Source: an uncultured Clostridia bacterium (lineage in GTDB: Bacteria; Bacillota; Clostridia; UMGS1810). Taken from it: a stretch of DNA of 64,000 bases. The position numbers were made by a program, and so were the translations under genes. Shown here in pieces: positions 54,564 through 63,424 of the stretch; position 1 is the first letter of the stretch; every line of letters starts with the position of its first letter. The stretch lies in NCBI GenBank assembly GCA_934454585.1, contig CAKSFP010000009.1, positions 27,729 through 91,728 of the forward strand. The letters are read 5' to 3'. The notes under the pieces are model-generated. The model was not told where the DNA came from, made no database searches, and worked only from the letters and a program-made list of their open reading frames with translations.

Positions 54564-55181
54564 ATGGCTGATAATGAAATAAGTACACTTGACGCAATTC
54601 TGTCTGCGGCAAAAAAGGAATTTTCCGAAAAAGGTTTTCAATCCGCCTCTCTGCGCAAAATCGTAAAAGACGCAGGCGTAACTACGGGTGCGTTTTACGG
54701 CTATTATAAAAGCAAGGAGGAATTGTTTGACGCCCTTGTCGGCGAATACTACGATACTATTCTTGCTATGTTTAAGAAAGTCCAAGGTGATTTTCAAAGG
54801 CTTTCGCCGAAGGAGCAGCGTGAAAAAATGGAGAGCGAAGCCGGCAGCGGAATGCGTGAAATGCTGGATTACTGTTATGCCGGCAAAGAGAAATTCAAGC
54901 TGATTCTTTGTTCGTCCGAAGGTACAAAATACGAAAACCTAATTCATGAAATGGTGGAAATAGAGGTTGACGCAACGCATAAGTTTGCGTACACCATGCA
55001 AAAGCTCGGTTATCCCGAATATGAGATTGACCCGACGCTTGAACATATGCTTGTAAGCGGATTGTTTTCGGCATTCTTTGAGGTTATTATTCACGATATT
55101 CCTTATGAGGACGCCGTAAAATACACCGAGGAATTAAGAGCCTTTTATTCTGCCGGGTGGAAAAAAATTATGGGGTTTTAG
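54564..55181 (+). CDS. TetR/AcrR family transcriptional regulator
   Basis: A 205-residue dimeric repressor. The N-terminal helix-turn-helix reads ILSAAKKEFSEKGFQSASLR, then IVKDAGVTTGAFYGYYKSKEE (about 11-50), and is followed by a helical ligand-binding domain. The ATG at 54564 follows GGAGGGG by 5 bases; the frame can be read from 54423 but that part crosses the promoter. It is the first gene of the accessory cluster and probably controls both itself and the ABC-methyltransferase genes downstream. The ligand is unknown. Confidence 0.92.
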   Translation: MADNEISTLDAILSAAKKEFSEKGFQSASLRKIVKDAGVTTGAFYGYYKSKEELFDALVGEYYDTILAMFKKVQGDFQRLSPKEQREKMESEAGSGMREMLDYCYAGKEKFKLILCSSEGTKYENLIHEMVEIEVDATHKFAYTMQKLGYPEYEIDPTLEHMLVSGLFSAFFEVIIHDIPYEDAVKYTEELRAFYSAGWKKIMGF

Positions 55182-55194
55182 CCCCTGATTTTTT
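55172..55194 (+). terminator. Weak terminator at the end of the TetR-type gene
   Basis: A short GGGG/CCCC stem with a 6-base loop overlaps the stop codon and is followed by TGATTTTTT. It may only partly stop transcription from the tetR promoter. Confidence 0.4.
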
Positions 55195-55203
55195 GGGACA
55201 TGG

Positions 55204-55225
55204 GTTAGCCTCGTCTAACTATAAT
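55204..55225 (+). promoter_or_regulatory. Candidate promoter and operator of the ABC transporter genes
   Basis: A perfect TATAAT at 55220-55225 directly follows the inverted repeat GTTAG-N6-CTAAC (55204-55219). A -35 is not clear; GGGACA at 55195-55200 would leave a 19-base spacer. The repeat differs from the tetR operators and has the GTTAGCC/CTAAC letters of DtxR-family metal boxes, but with wider spacing. Confidence 0.35.
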
Positions 55226-55295
55226 ACTGATATCGGAAAAGTCAAGCAGCTTTTCTTTATCATACAATTAAAATCGCTGTAAGGAGGAATTTGCT

Positions 55296-57077
55296 TTGAA
55301 AAAGCAATCAAATTTATCACAGCTTTTATCCTATGCGGGCAGCTACAGGAATTTCACCTATGCCTCGTGGATTCTTTCTGCCGTCAGTGCGCTTATTGCG
55401 CTTGTGCCGTTTTGGTACATATGGAAAATCATCAAAGAGGTTTTGGAGGTTTCACCGAACTTTTCGGAGGCGGAGAATATCGTAAGCAACGGCATTTGGG
55501 CTGTGGTTTTTGCCTTTTTGTCATTTCTTGTTTACACCGGCGGACTAATGTGCTCGCACGCTGCAGCATTCAGAATAGCTACAAATATGAGAATGGATCT
55601 TGCCGAACATATCGCAAAGCTGCCGCTTGGCTTTGTTGACAGCTTTGGCAGCGGAAGGCTCAGAAAAATCGTAAACGATTCCACCGGTGCTGCGGAAACT
55701 TATCTCGCTCACCGCCTTCCCGACAAATACGCAGCAATCGCAACGCCGCTGGGACTTCTTGCAATGCTCCTTGTATTCGATTGGCGGCTGGGACTTTTAA
55801 GCCTTGTCCCGGTATTTATTGCATTTTTGATTATGTCTGCCATGACGGGAAAACGAATGGCGGAAAAAATGAAGCAATATAACAATGCTCTGGAGAATAT
55901 GTCTAACGAGGCGGTGGAATATGTCCGCGGTATACCCGTGGTAAAGACATTCGGACAATCGGTATTTTCTTTCAAAAAATTCAAAGGCACGATTGACGAG
56001 TACGCAAAATGGGTTATTGCCTACACCAAAGATATGCGTGTGCCGATGATGATTTACACTGCGGCAGCAAACGGAGTATTTGCTTTTCTGATTGCCGGTG
56101 CTTTATGGTTTAGTGCAAACGGCGTGACAAACGGATTTTTGCTAAACCTCATATTCTACATCATAATTACGCCGGTTATTTCGCTTACGCTGACAAGAAT
56201 TATGTTTATGAGCGAGGACGGTATGATTGTAAGCGACGCCCTTTCTCGTGTGGACGGAGTTTTAAGCGCAGCATTTATGCCGGAGAGCGAAAAAAAAGAA
56301 TATCCGAAGGATTCCTCCGTTACGCTTTCTGATGTACATTTCTCCTATGACGGTAAAAAAGAAGTAATCCGAGGTGTTTCAATGAATATCGGCGCCGGAC
56401 AGACGGTTGCCTTTGTAGGACCCTCCAGCGGCGGAAAATCCACGCTTGCAAGCCTGATTGCCCGTTTCTTCGATGTAAAGGGCGGCAGTATAAAAATAGG
56501 CGGCTCGGATATCCGCAATATTCCGAAGGAAAAACTTATGGAAAGCGTTTCGTTTGTGTTTCAGGATTCAAAGCTTATTAAGGCGACTGTTTCGGAAAAT
56601 GTCAAAATGGGTAAGCCCGACGCAAGCGACCTCGAAGTTGCCCAGGCGCTTAAAATTGCACGCTGCGACGATATTATAGAAAAATTGCCGAACGGGATCA
56701 ATACCGTAATCGGCACAAAAGGCGTGTATCTTTCCGGCGGCGAGCAGCAACGGCTCACGATTGCCAGAGCGGTGCTTAAAAATGCACCTGTGCTTATTCT
56801 TGACGAGGCTACGGCTTTTGCCGACCCCGATAACGAGGTTAAGGTGCAGGCGGCTTTTTCGGAGCTTTCCAAAGGAAAAACCGTTATTATGATTGCACAC
56901 AGGCTCTCGACCGTTCAAAATGCTGATTGCATTTATGTGATTGCGGATGGAAAAATCGTTGAAAGCGGGACGCACAACGAGCTTATGAAAAAGAATGGCT
57001 TGTTTGCAAAAATGCAAAACGATTATCAATCTTCCGTTAAATGGAAGGTTTCAAACGAAACGGCATTGGAGGGATGA
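55296..57077 (+). CDS. ABC transporter half-molecule with fused ATPase (first of a pair)
   Basis: A 593-residue type IV (exporter-fold) ABC protein. Six membrane helices (about 20-320) precede a nucleotide-binding domain with Walker A GPSSGGKST (about 372-380), signature LSGGEQQR (about 479), Walker B VLILDEATAF and the switch-loop AHRLSTV. It starts at TTG, 8 bases after GGAGG. With the second half-transporter 3 bases downstream it likely forms a heterodimer. Such pairs export drugs or peptides, but the same fold also imports metal-siderophores (YbtPQ, IrtAB). The ZIP metal transporter in the cluster leaves the latter open. Confidence 0.92.
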   Translation: MKKQSNLSQLLSYAGSYRNFTYASWILSAVSALIALVPFWYIWKIIKEVLEVSPNFSEAENIVSNGIWAVVFAFLSFLVYTGGLMCSHAAAFRIATNMRMDLAEHIAKLPLGFVDSFGSGRLRKIVNDSTGAAETYLAHRLPDKYAAIATPLGLLAMLLVFDWRLGLLSLVPVFIAFLIMSAMTGKRMAEKMKQYNNALENMSNEAVEYVRGIPVVKTFGQSVFSFKKFKGTIDEYAKWVIAYTKDMRVPMMIYTAAANGVFAFLIAGALWFSANGVTNGFLLNLIFYIIITPVISLTLTRIMFMSEDGMIVSDALSRVDGVLSAAFMPESEKKEYPKDSSVTLSDVHFSYDGKKEVIRGVSMNIGAGQTVAFVGPSSGGKSTLASLIARFFDVKGGSIKIGGSDIRNIPKEKLMESVSFVFQDSKLIKATVSENVKMGKPDASDLEVAQALKIARCDDIIEKLPNGINTVIGTKGVYLSGGEQQRLTIARAVLKNAPVLILDEATAFADPDNEVKVQAAFSELSKGKTVIMIAHRLSTVQNADCIYVIADGKIVESGTHNELMKKNGLFAKMQNDYQSSVKWKVSNETALEG

Positions 57078-57080
57078 ATT

Positions 57081-58811
57081 ATGATAAAACTGATACAAAG
57101 AGCAACAGCGTCATCAAAAGACGGCGCCAAGGGACTTGTTAAAGGAATCATCGCCTGCGTATTTCAAAATATAGCGTTTATGCTGCCTGCCGCCTTGCTG
57201 TATTATATTGTTGCGGATATGCTCGGCGGCAGTATCGGCGGCGGAAGAATCGCATTTTACACAGCAGGATCGGTTGTTTGCATCGGACTGATACTTCTTA
57301 CAACATATTTTCAATATAACAACACTTATTTTACAACATACGAAGAAAGCGGAAAAAGACGGTTGAGCCTTGCCGAAAGATTACGCAAACTGCCGCTTTC
57401 ATTCTTTGGTAAAAAAGATCTTGCCGATCTTACGAGCACCATTATGGCAGATTGCCAGGTAATTGAACAAAGTTCCTCTCACTTTATTCCCGGCTTGTTC
57501 GGTTCGATTATCTCCACGGTGATTATTTCGGTGGGAATGTTCGTGTTTGATTGGCGTATGGCGCTGTCCACACTATGGGTAATCCCCGTTTCCGTACTGA
57601 CAGTACTTCTGAGCTATAAGGTTCAGGACAGAGCGCAATTGAAAAATATGGCGGTAAAAATGGCTTGTGCGGACGGGATACAGGAATATATCGAGTCGGT
57701 GCGTGACTTAAAGGCAAACAATGCCGAGGAAAATTACCTCAGGCTTTTGAAAAAGAAGATTCGCAGGGTAGAGAGTCAGAACATAAAAACAGAGATTACC
57801 ACCGCAATATTTGTAACGGGCGCAAGTATGATACTCAAACTCGGTATTGCTTCGGTTGCGCTTGCCGGCTCGGTTCTGCTTACAAAAGGAAATCTCAATG
57901 TGCTTACGTTTTTTATGTTTTTGCTTGTGGCATCAAGGCTCTACGACCCGATGCAGGGCTCGCTTTTGAATCTTGCGGCAATCATTGCGATGCGCACGAA
58001 CGTTGCGAGAATGAACGAAATTTTCGATTACCCCGTTCAGACAGGGAGTGATACGCTCACAAACAACGGCTGTGATATTGTCTTTGATCGTGTCGGCTTT
58101 TCATACAACAGCGGCGAAACCGTACTTAAGGACGTGTCATTTACAGCAAAGCAGGGCGAGGTGACCGCACTTGTCGGTCCCTCCGGCGGCGGAAAAACGA
58201 CCGTGTCCCGGCTTGCGGTACGGTTTTGGGATAATCAAAAGGGAAAAATCACCGTTGGCGGAGCGGATATTTCAAAGATTGATCCCGAAACTCTTATGAC
58301 GCTTTATTCCATTGTGTTTCAGGATGTTACGCTGTTTGATAATACGATTATGGAAAATATCAGGCTCGGAAGAAAAGGAGCGACCGATGAGGAGGTTTTG
58401 GCAGCGGCACGCCTTGCAAACTGTGATGAATTTGCCGAAAAGCTTCCCGACAAATGGAATACGAACATCGGCGAAAACGGCTGTGAGCTGTCAGGCGGCG
58501 AACGCCAGAGAATTTCTATTGCAAGAGCTTTTCTTAAAGATGCCCCGATCATACTTTTGGATGAAGCAACGGCAAGTCTTGATGTTGAAAACGAAACGGC
58601 AATACAGACTGCGCTTTCAAGGCTTATAAAAAATAAAACGGTTCTTATTATCGCACACCGAATGAGAACGGTTGCCGGAGCGGATAAAATCGTCGTTTTG
58701 TCGGACGGCGTTGTTGCGGAACAAGGCACCCCTAATGAGCTTCTTCACAAAGACGGAATATTTAAAAGGATGTCCGACCTTCAACTTACGGGACAAAGCT
58801 GGACGGTGTGA
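57081..58811 (+). CDS. ABC transporter half-molecule with fused ATPase (second of a pair)
   Basis: A 576-residue partner of the previous gene with the same layout: six membrane helices (about 20-310), Walker A GPSGGGKTT (about 364-372), signature LSGGERQR (about 470), Walker B IILLDEATAS and AHRMRTV. Both partners keep the catalytic glutamate after Walker B, so both ATP sites look competent, unlike many degenerate heterodimers. The ATG has GGAGG 8 bases upstream. Methyltransferase genes follow with a 40-base gap. Confidence 0.92.
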   Translation: MIKLIQRATASSKDGAKGLVKGIIACVFQNIAFMLPAALLYYIVADMLGGSIGGGRIAFYTAGSVVCIGLILLTTYFQYNNTYFTTYEESGKRRLSLAERLRKLPLSFFGKKDLADLTSTIMADCQVIEQSSSHFIPGLFGSIISTVIISVGMFVFDWRMALSTLWVIPVSVLTVLLSYKVQDRAQLKNMAVKMACADGIQEYIESVRDLKANNAEENYLRLLKKKIRRVESQNIKTEITTAIFVTGASMILKLGIASVALAGSVLLTKGNLNVLTFFMFLLVASRLYDPMQGSLLNLAAIIAMRTNVARMNEIFDYPVQTGSDTLTNNGCDIVFDRVGFSYNSGETVLKDVSFTAKQGEVTALVGPSGGGKTTVSRLAVRFWDNQKGKITVGGADISKIDPETLMTLYSIVFQDVTLFDNTIMENIRLGRKGATDEEVLAAARLANCDEFAEKLPDKWNTNIGENGCELSGGERQRISIARAFLKDAPIILLDEATASLDVENETAIQTALSRLIKNKTVLIIAHRMRTVAGADKIVVLSDGVVAEQGTPNELLHKDGIFKRMSDLQLTGQSWTV

Positions 58812-58851
58812 TTGACGGCCGTAAGATGCGATTTTTAAGGAGCGAAACGGT

Positions 58852-59478
58852 ATGAAAAAGAATTTTTGGGACAGAAATGCCGGTCTGTATGACAGATTTA
58901 TGCGCAAAGACCGAGCAGCATACGAAAAGATGTATGAACTGATTCGGCCCGTTGTTAAGGGAAGGACGGTTCTGGAGCTTGCAACGGGAACGGGACTTAT
59001 CGCAAAAAATATCGCAGGCGCCGCAAAGCACATTGAAGCAACAGACTCCTCGGAAGAAATGATCAGAGAGGCAAAGCGAAGCAGCCGCTCCGCAAAACTG
59101 CATTTTTCGGTACTGGATATGTTCTGTCTGCCGTATTCTGACAAGTCATTTGATGTTATAATCGTTTCCAACGCATTGCACATCGTGCCGCAGCCGGAAA
59201 AAGCTCTTGCCGAGATACATCGGGTGCTGAAGGACAGCGGAGTATTGATTGCGCCGACCTTCACCCATGCTGAAAATTCATTTTCAGGTAAGGTCAAAGC
59301 CTTTTGCATGAAGTCGGCGGGGTTCCCGCTCCGCAGCAAGTGGACGAGTAATGAATACTTAAGCTTTCTGTGGGAAAACGGCTGGAGAGTGCGGAAAAGC
59401 GCAGTACTTAAAGCGTCATTTCCCTTGACATATGCGGAATGTATAAAATCGGAGGTGCAACAAGATGTCATTTTTTGA
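58852..59478 (+). CDS. Class I SAM-dependent methyltransferase (first)
   Basis: A 208-residue Rossmann-fold methyltransferase. The SAM loop reads VLELATGTGLIAKNIA (about 44-59), the acidic residue for the ribose is in ATDSSEEM, and post-motif II is LPYSDKSFDVIIVSNALH. It belongs to the UbiE/Methyltransf_11 group, which methylates small molecules. The substrate is unknown. Its last 14 bases overlap the next methyltransferase gene, so they are translated together. Confidence 0.85.
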   Translation: MKKNFWDRNAGLYDRFMRKDRAAYEKMYELIRPVVKGRTVLELATGTGLIAKNIAGAAKHIEATDSSEEMIREAKRSSRSAKLHFSVLDMFCLPYSDKSFDVIIVSNALHIVPQPEKALAEIHRVLKDSGVLIAPTFTHAENSFSGKVKAFCMKSAGFPLRSKWTSNEYLSFLWENGWRVRKSAVLKASFPLTYAECIKSEVQQDVIF

Positions 59479-60073
59479 AAACACACGCAAGCCTGCGGGA
59501 CTTGGCGGAAAAATTATGGTTGTTATGATGAACATCGGGCATAGTTTTGTCGCACGGTGGGGGCTTCGGTTTTTGAAGCTTTCTCCGGACGCAAAAGTGC
59601 TGGACTGCGGCTGCGGCGGAGGTGCAAACATAAAAAGATTGCTGAAAAAATGCCCGGCAGGCATCGTAAACGGTATTGATTATTCGGCCGTCAGTGTGGA
59701 AAAATCAAAAAAAGTCAATAAAGAAGCCGTTGCCAAGGGGCACTGTAAAATTTTGCATGGCAGTGTGGCGGATATGATTTTTGCTGATAACCGTTTCGAT
59801 ACGGTCACAGCGTTTGAAACCGTCTATTTCTGGCAGGATTTGCCGCGGTGCTTTCGAGAGGTTTGGCGTGTGCTGAAGCCCGGAGGGACATTTTTTATCT
59901 GCAACGAAAGCAACGGCGATACGGATAAAGACGAGAAATGGACTAAGATCATCACCGGCATGACTATCTATAAGGACAACGAGCTGAAAGCGTATTTGGA
60001 GCAGACAGGCTTTCGCGATGTGCAGGCATACAAAAATAAGATGGGTTGGCTGTGCATTACGGCACGAAAATGA
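59465..60073 (+). CDS. Class I SAM-dependent methyltransferase (second)
   Basis: A 202-residue methyltransferase with SAM loop VLDCGCGGGANIKRLLKK (about 43-60), GIDYSAVSVEKSK and the motif ADNRFDTVTAFETVYFW. WRVLKPGGTFFICNE is typical of the UbiE-like group. It differs clearly from its neighbours, so this is not a recent duplication. The ATG follows GGAGG by 9 bases inside the previous gene. Confidence 0.87.
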   Translation: MSFFENTRKPAGLGGKIMVVMMNIGHSFVARWGLRFLKLSPDAKVLDCGCGGGANIKRLLKKCPAGIVNGIDYSAVSVEKSKKVNKEAVAKGHCKILHGSVADMIFADNRFDTVTAFETVYFWQDLPRCFREVWRVLKPGGTFFICNESNGDTDKDEKWTKIITGMTIYKDNELKAYLEQTGFRDVQAYKNKMGWLCITARK

Positions 60074-60116
60074 TGAAATTACTGCTGTATGCCACGATTT
60101 TCAAGGAGGAATGAAT

Positions 60117-60824
60117 ATGGAACGAAAAGATGCAATTTGCAGCGCTTATCGTCAGACAGGAGGAAACAGCTTTTATGACGGTATGATCACCTGCTCTACT
60201 CTTAGCGGAAAAGCGGTGTGCCGCCTGGTGTGGGGTATGAGCAAAGCTGAATGTGACAATTATCTTGAAAAAGCGCTGTCGGGTATTCCCGAAGATTTCT
60301 CAGGTAAACTGCTGGAGGTGCCCGTCGGAACAGGCATTCTTACCATGCCGGTTTATAAGACTATGCCAAAGGCAGACATTACCTGTCTTGATTATTCGCC
60401 TGATATGATGGGGCAGGCACAGGAAAAAGCAAGCCACCTTAATCTGAACAACATAACCTTTCAACAGGGTGATGTGGGTGCTCTTCCCTATGTGGACGGC
60501 ACCTTTGACATCGTTTTGTCGCTGAACGGCTTTCACGCTTTCCCGGATAAGGATGCCGCATACCGGGAAATTTTTCGGGTTTTGAGACCCGGCGGAACAT
60601 TCTGCGGCTGCTTTTATGTGACGGGAGAGCATAAGCGGACGGATTGGTTCGTCCGTCACATTTACGAAAAGGCGGTTTTTTTTACGCCGCCCTATGAAAC
60701 GGTTTCCGAGTTGAAAAATCGGCTGGAGAAAATGTACACAGCCGTAACGCTTGGAACTGTAAAGGGTATTGCCTGGTTTGTCTGCCGGAAAGAGGTGAAA
60801 CCGAAATCGGACTCGTTCAAGTAA
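60117..60824 (+). CDS. Class I SAM-dependent methyltransferase (third)
   Basis: A 235-residue methyltransferase with SAM loop LLEVPVGTGILTMPVY, CLDYSPDMMGQAQEKA and VDGTFDIVLSLNGFHAF. The N-terminal 60 residues (RQTGGNSFYDGMITCS) form a lid seen in enzymes that act on lipids or polyketide-like small molecules. The ATG at 60117 is used because it lies 7 bases after GGAGG; an earlier ATG is only one base from it. A fragment of another gene begins 5 bases after its stop. Confidence 0.85.
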   Translation: MERKDAICSAYRQTGGNSFYDGMITCSTLSGKAVCRLVWGMSKAECDNYLEKALSGIPEDFSGKLLEVPVGTGILTMPVYKTMPKADITCLDYSPDMMGQAQEKASHLNLNNITFQQGDVGALPYVDGTFDIVLSLNGFHAFPDKDAAYREIFRVLRPGGTFCGCFYVTGEHKRTDWFVRHIYEKAVFFTPPYETVSELKNRLEKMYTAVTLGTVKGIAWFVCRKEVKPKSDSFK

Positions 60825-60829
60825 AATGA

Positions 60830-61063
60830 TTTACGGCGTGCCCGGCAGCGGAGTTTGCTATCAGGCACGGTCTTACGGATATTATGCCCGCCCTGTGCAA
60901 TGTGGACTTTGTGTCTATGGAGCTGCTTCATGCAAGGCTGGTACGGACGACCACCTGCGTGGACGGCTGCAGGTGCGACTATACCATCTGCGGCGATAAA
61001 GACCCGTATTTAAAGGAACATCCCGAATACCGAGATGAGCTCGGCTGTCGAAGAAATAAATAA
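60830..61063 (+). pseudogene. C-terminal half of an ATC-hydrolase-like gene
   Basis: This frame has no start codon at its left end; a TGA stands directly before it. The encoded 77 residues start FTACPAAEFAIRHGLTDIMP and include ALCNVDFVSME, RTTTCVDGCRCDYTI and GDKDP. They fit the C-terminal part of the L-2-amino-thiazoline-4-carboxylic acid hydrolase family (PF14196), with its conserved Cys and CDY/CDF ending. The N-terminal half is missing here, and a matching one lies at 63425-63855. The ZIP gene follows after 27 bases with its own ribosome-binding site. Confidence 0.65.
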
Positions 61064-61090
61064 CAACTTAACAAAAAGGCGGTGTGACAA

Positions 61091-61867
61091 ATGCAAATAT
61101 TTCTCGGAATACTAATCCCCTTTCTCGGCACAACGCTCGGTTCAGCCGGCGTGTTCTTTATGAGAAAATCACTCGGTGTTTCGGTGCAGCGTGCGCTTGC
61201 CGGCTTTGCCGCCGGAGTGATGGTTGCGGCATCTATTTGGAGTCTTTTGATTCCGGCAATCGAGCAATCGGAAAACTTGGGCAAGCTATCCTTTTTCCCT
61301 GCATTAATCGGATTTTGGGTCGGTATGCTGTTTTTGCTCATGCTCGACCGTCTGATTCCTCATCTTCATGTTGGGAGCAAGCAAGCGGAGGGCCCTAAAA
61401 GCAAGCTTGGGCGCACTGCCATGATGGTACTGGCGGTGACCTTACATAACATTCCGGAGGGAATGGCTGTAGGCGTAATGTACGCAGGGTTCCTTGCAGG
61501 AAACGCACAAATCACGGCAGCAAGTGCACTTGTCTTGTCCCTCGGCATCGCCATTCAGAACTTTCCGGAAGGGGCAATCATCTCCATGCCGCTTCGAGCA
61601 GAGGGAGAAAGCAAGGGCAAGGCGTTTTTGGGCGGTGTGTTTTCCGGTGCTGTCGAGCCTATCGGCGCAGTGCTGACACTTCTTGCAGCGCAGCTCGTGA
61701 TACCGTTGCTGCCGTATTTTCTAAGCTTTGCCGCAGGCGCCATGCTCTATGTTGTGGTGGAGGAGCTGATTCCCGAAATGTCGCAGGGAAAGCACTCCAA
61801 CATAGGAACGATTTTCTTTGCGGCGGGATTCGGTATTATGATGGTGTTAGATGTAGCTTTGGGATAG
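61091..61867 (+). CDS. ZIP family metal transporter (GufA-like)
   Basis: A 258-residue, eight-helix ZIP protein that lets zinc or another divalent metal into the cytoplasm. Metal-site motifs are intact: HNIPEGMAVGV in helix IV (about 117-127) and NFPEGAIISMPLRAEG in helix V (about 157-172). The loop between helices III and IV is short. The ATG at 61091 follows AAGGCGG. It sits among methyltransferase and ATC-hydrolase-like genes, suggesting that metal uptake is part of the cluster's role, or that one of its enzymes needs the metal. Confidence 0.9.
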   Translation: MQIFLGILIPFLGTTLGSAGVFFMRKSLGVSVQRALAGFAAGVMVAASIWSLLIPAIEQSENLGKLSFFPALIGFWVGMLFLLMLDRLIPHLHVGSKQAEGPKSKLGRTAMMVLAVTLHNIPEGMAVGVMYAGFLAGNAQITAASALVLSLGIAIQNFPEGAIISMPLRAEGESKGKAFLGGVFSGAVEPIGAVLTLLAAQLVIPLLPYFLSFAAGAMLYVVVEELIPEMSQGKHSNIGTIFFAAGFGIMMVLDVALG

Positions 61868-61903
61868 GCAAAGTGGAGCACAAAACAGGAGTGAAGAATA
61901 ATT

Positions 61904-62743
61904 ATGAAATACAAAATTGAGAAAAACACTGTACAGGAAACGCTTATCATTCCGCTGTATGCCGGAAAGGTTTGCACGGAACTGTATCCGAATCTCTATC
62001 GGGATGAAACGGCGGTTCGCTTAATTAATGAAATTGACTACGATTTTTCTGTGGCAGAGAAAAACTCCCGCAGTCTGATGCAGCGTTTCGGTGCGCTGGA
62101 GGTTGCCATGCGACAGAATGATTTGGCATGGGAAGTAAGGGACTATTTGAAAGATCACCCAAAAGCCGCAGTAGTCAATCTTGGCTGCGGACTGGACAAC
62201 ACCGGAAGAAGCTGCGACAACGGAAACTGTAAAATATACAATCTGGATTTTCCCGATGTCATAGCCGTGCGTAACGAGCTTTTGCCCGCCGGTGAGCGTG
62301 AGGAAAACATCCCCTGCGATTTGAATAATACCAAATGTTTTGAAAAAATCGACGCTTCAGGCGGTGCGATATTCTTCGCCTCCGGTGTGTTTTACTATTT
62401 CTTAACCGAGCAAGTCAAAGCGCTTGTACAGGAAATGGCAAACGCCTTTCCCGGCGGCGTACTGGTATTTGACGCAGCGAACCGGGCAGCGGTGAAAATG
62501 ATAGCAAAAACTTGGCTCAAGAGTGCGAAAATCAAGGATGTGTGTGCATATTTCGCCGTTTCGGACGCGAAAGATGAGCTTTCCTTGTGGGACAACCGCT
62601 TGCAAGTCACGAGCCGCGGCTATATGCTGGGCTACAATGACCTTCGTGACCCGTCCGTCAGCGGCTTTTTCCGTTTCCTTGCCAAAGTTGGCGATAAAAT
62701 GATGAAAATGCAGATAGTGAAGATTGCCTTCAGAAACAAATGA
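61904..62743 (+). CDS. Leucine carboxyl methyltransferase-like (LCM family) SAM methyltransferase
   Basis: A 279-residue enzyme of the LCM/PF04072 family. The SAM site reads VVNLGCGLDNTGRS (about 89-102), followed by YNLDFPDVIAVRNELL, and FFASGVFYYFL marks the active-site strand. Bacterial members O-methylate carboxylates or small phenolics. It is unrelated to the three methyltransferases upstream. An ATGA at its stop could start translation of the next, damaged gene. Confidence 0.85.
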   Translation: MKYKIEKNTVQETLIIPLYAGKVCTELYPNLYRDETAVRLINEIDYDFSVAEKNSRSLMQRFGALEVAMRQNDLAWEVRDYLKDHPKAAVVNLGCGLDNTGRSCDNGNCKIYNLDFPDVIAVRNELLPAGEREENIPCDLNNTKCFEKIDASGGAIFFASGVFYYFLTEQVKALVQEMANAFPGGVLVFDAANRAAVKMIAKTWLKSAKIKDVCAYFAVSDAKDELSLWDNRLQVTSRGYMLGYNDLRDPSVSGFFRFLAKVGDKMMKMQIVKIAFRNK

Positions 62744-62773
62744 CAGAAAACTATGTGTTAAAGAAGCAAAACA

Positions 62774-63409
62774 ATGAAATACATAGGTATGCCCATAGGA
62801 ATGTGGGCGCTATTTGCCCATTCATTCCGAAAGCAGCTGACGGCGGTGTTCGGATATGATGCTGATATGGCGAATGGTATCACAAGAAAGGCAAAGCCGA
62901 GATACAGGGAAATCATTGCAGGGTTGCCGGAGTTTGAGAACGCGGACCGTTTTAAGATTAACATCGTCAACTGTGCGATGATCGGTGCGTTCATCCTCTC
63001 TATGCCGGAGCATCCGGATGTGGAGCAGCTGACAGAGTATTATGCAAAAGCTATGATGACAAAACCGATGAAATGGTTTTGCCGCAGGAGCGGAAATAAT
63101 AAATTCACTAAAAAGGACATCAATGAAATGAAGGCAACCGCCTAATTCAAAGCTGCCGACCGAAATCCCTACTCATGGAATATGGACTTTTTCGAATACC
63201 CGGACGGCAGCGGCTACGAATGTCGGTTCACCAAATGCGGCATCTGCGTGTTGATGCAAAATCTGGGGCTTTATGACCTAACCCCGGCGCTGTGCCGCCT
63301 TGACTACACGATGAGCGAAGCCGACAGTGTATCAGATTTTGTGCGAAAGTACACGATTGCCTCCGGCGGGGCGTACTGCGACTGCTGTTATAAGAAAAAG
63401 ATGCTTTAA
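62774..63409 (+). pseudogene. ATC-hydrolase-like gene broken by an in-frame stop
   Basis: Two stretches in the same frame, 62774-63145 and 63146-63409, read as one protein of the L-2-amino-thiazoline-4-carboxylic acid hydrolase family divided by a single TAA at 63143-63145. Before the stop come MPIGMWALFAHSFRKQLTAV and FKINIVNCAMIGAF; after it ADRNPYSWNMDFFEYPDG, CRFTKCGICVLMQNLGL and a YCDCCYKKK ending. A second defect is likely at the 5' end: an ATG overlapping the stop of the previous gene (62740) opens a frame (MTENYVLKKQ) that shifts out near 62770. The family hydrolyses a cyclic thiazoline or related amide bond. Confidence 0.6.
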
Positions 63410-63424
63410 GCGGGAGGAAAAGTT

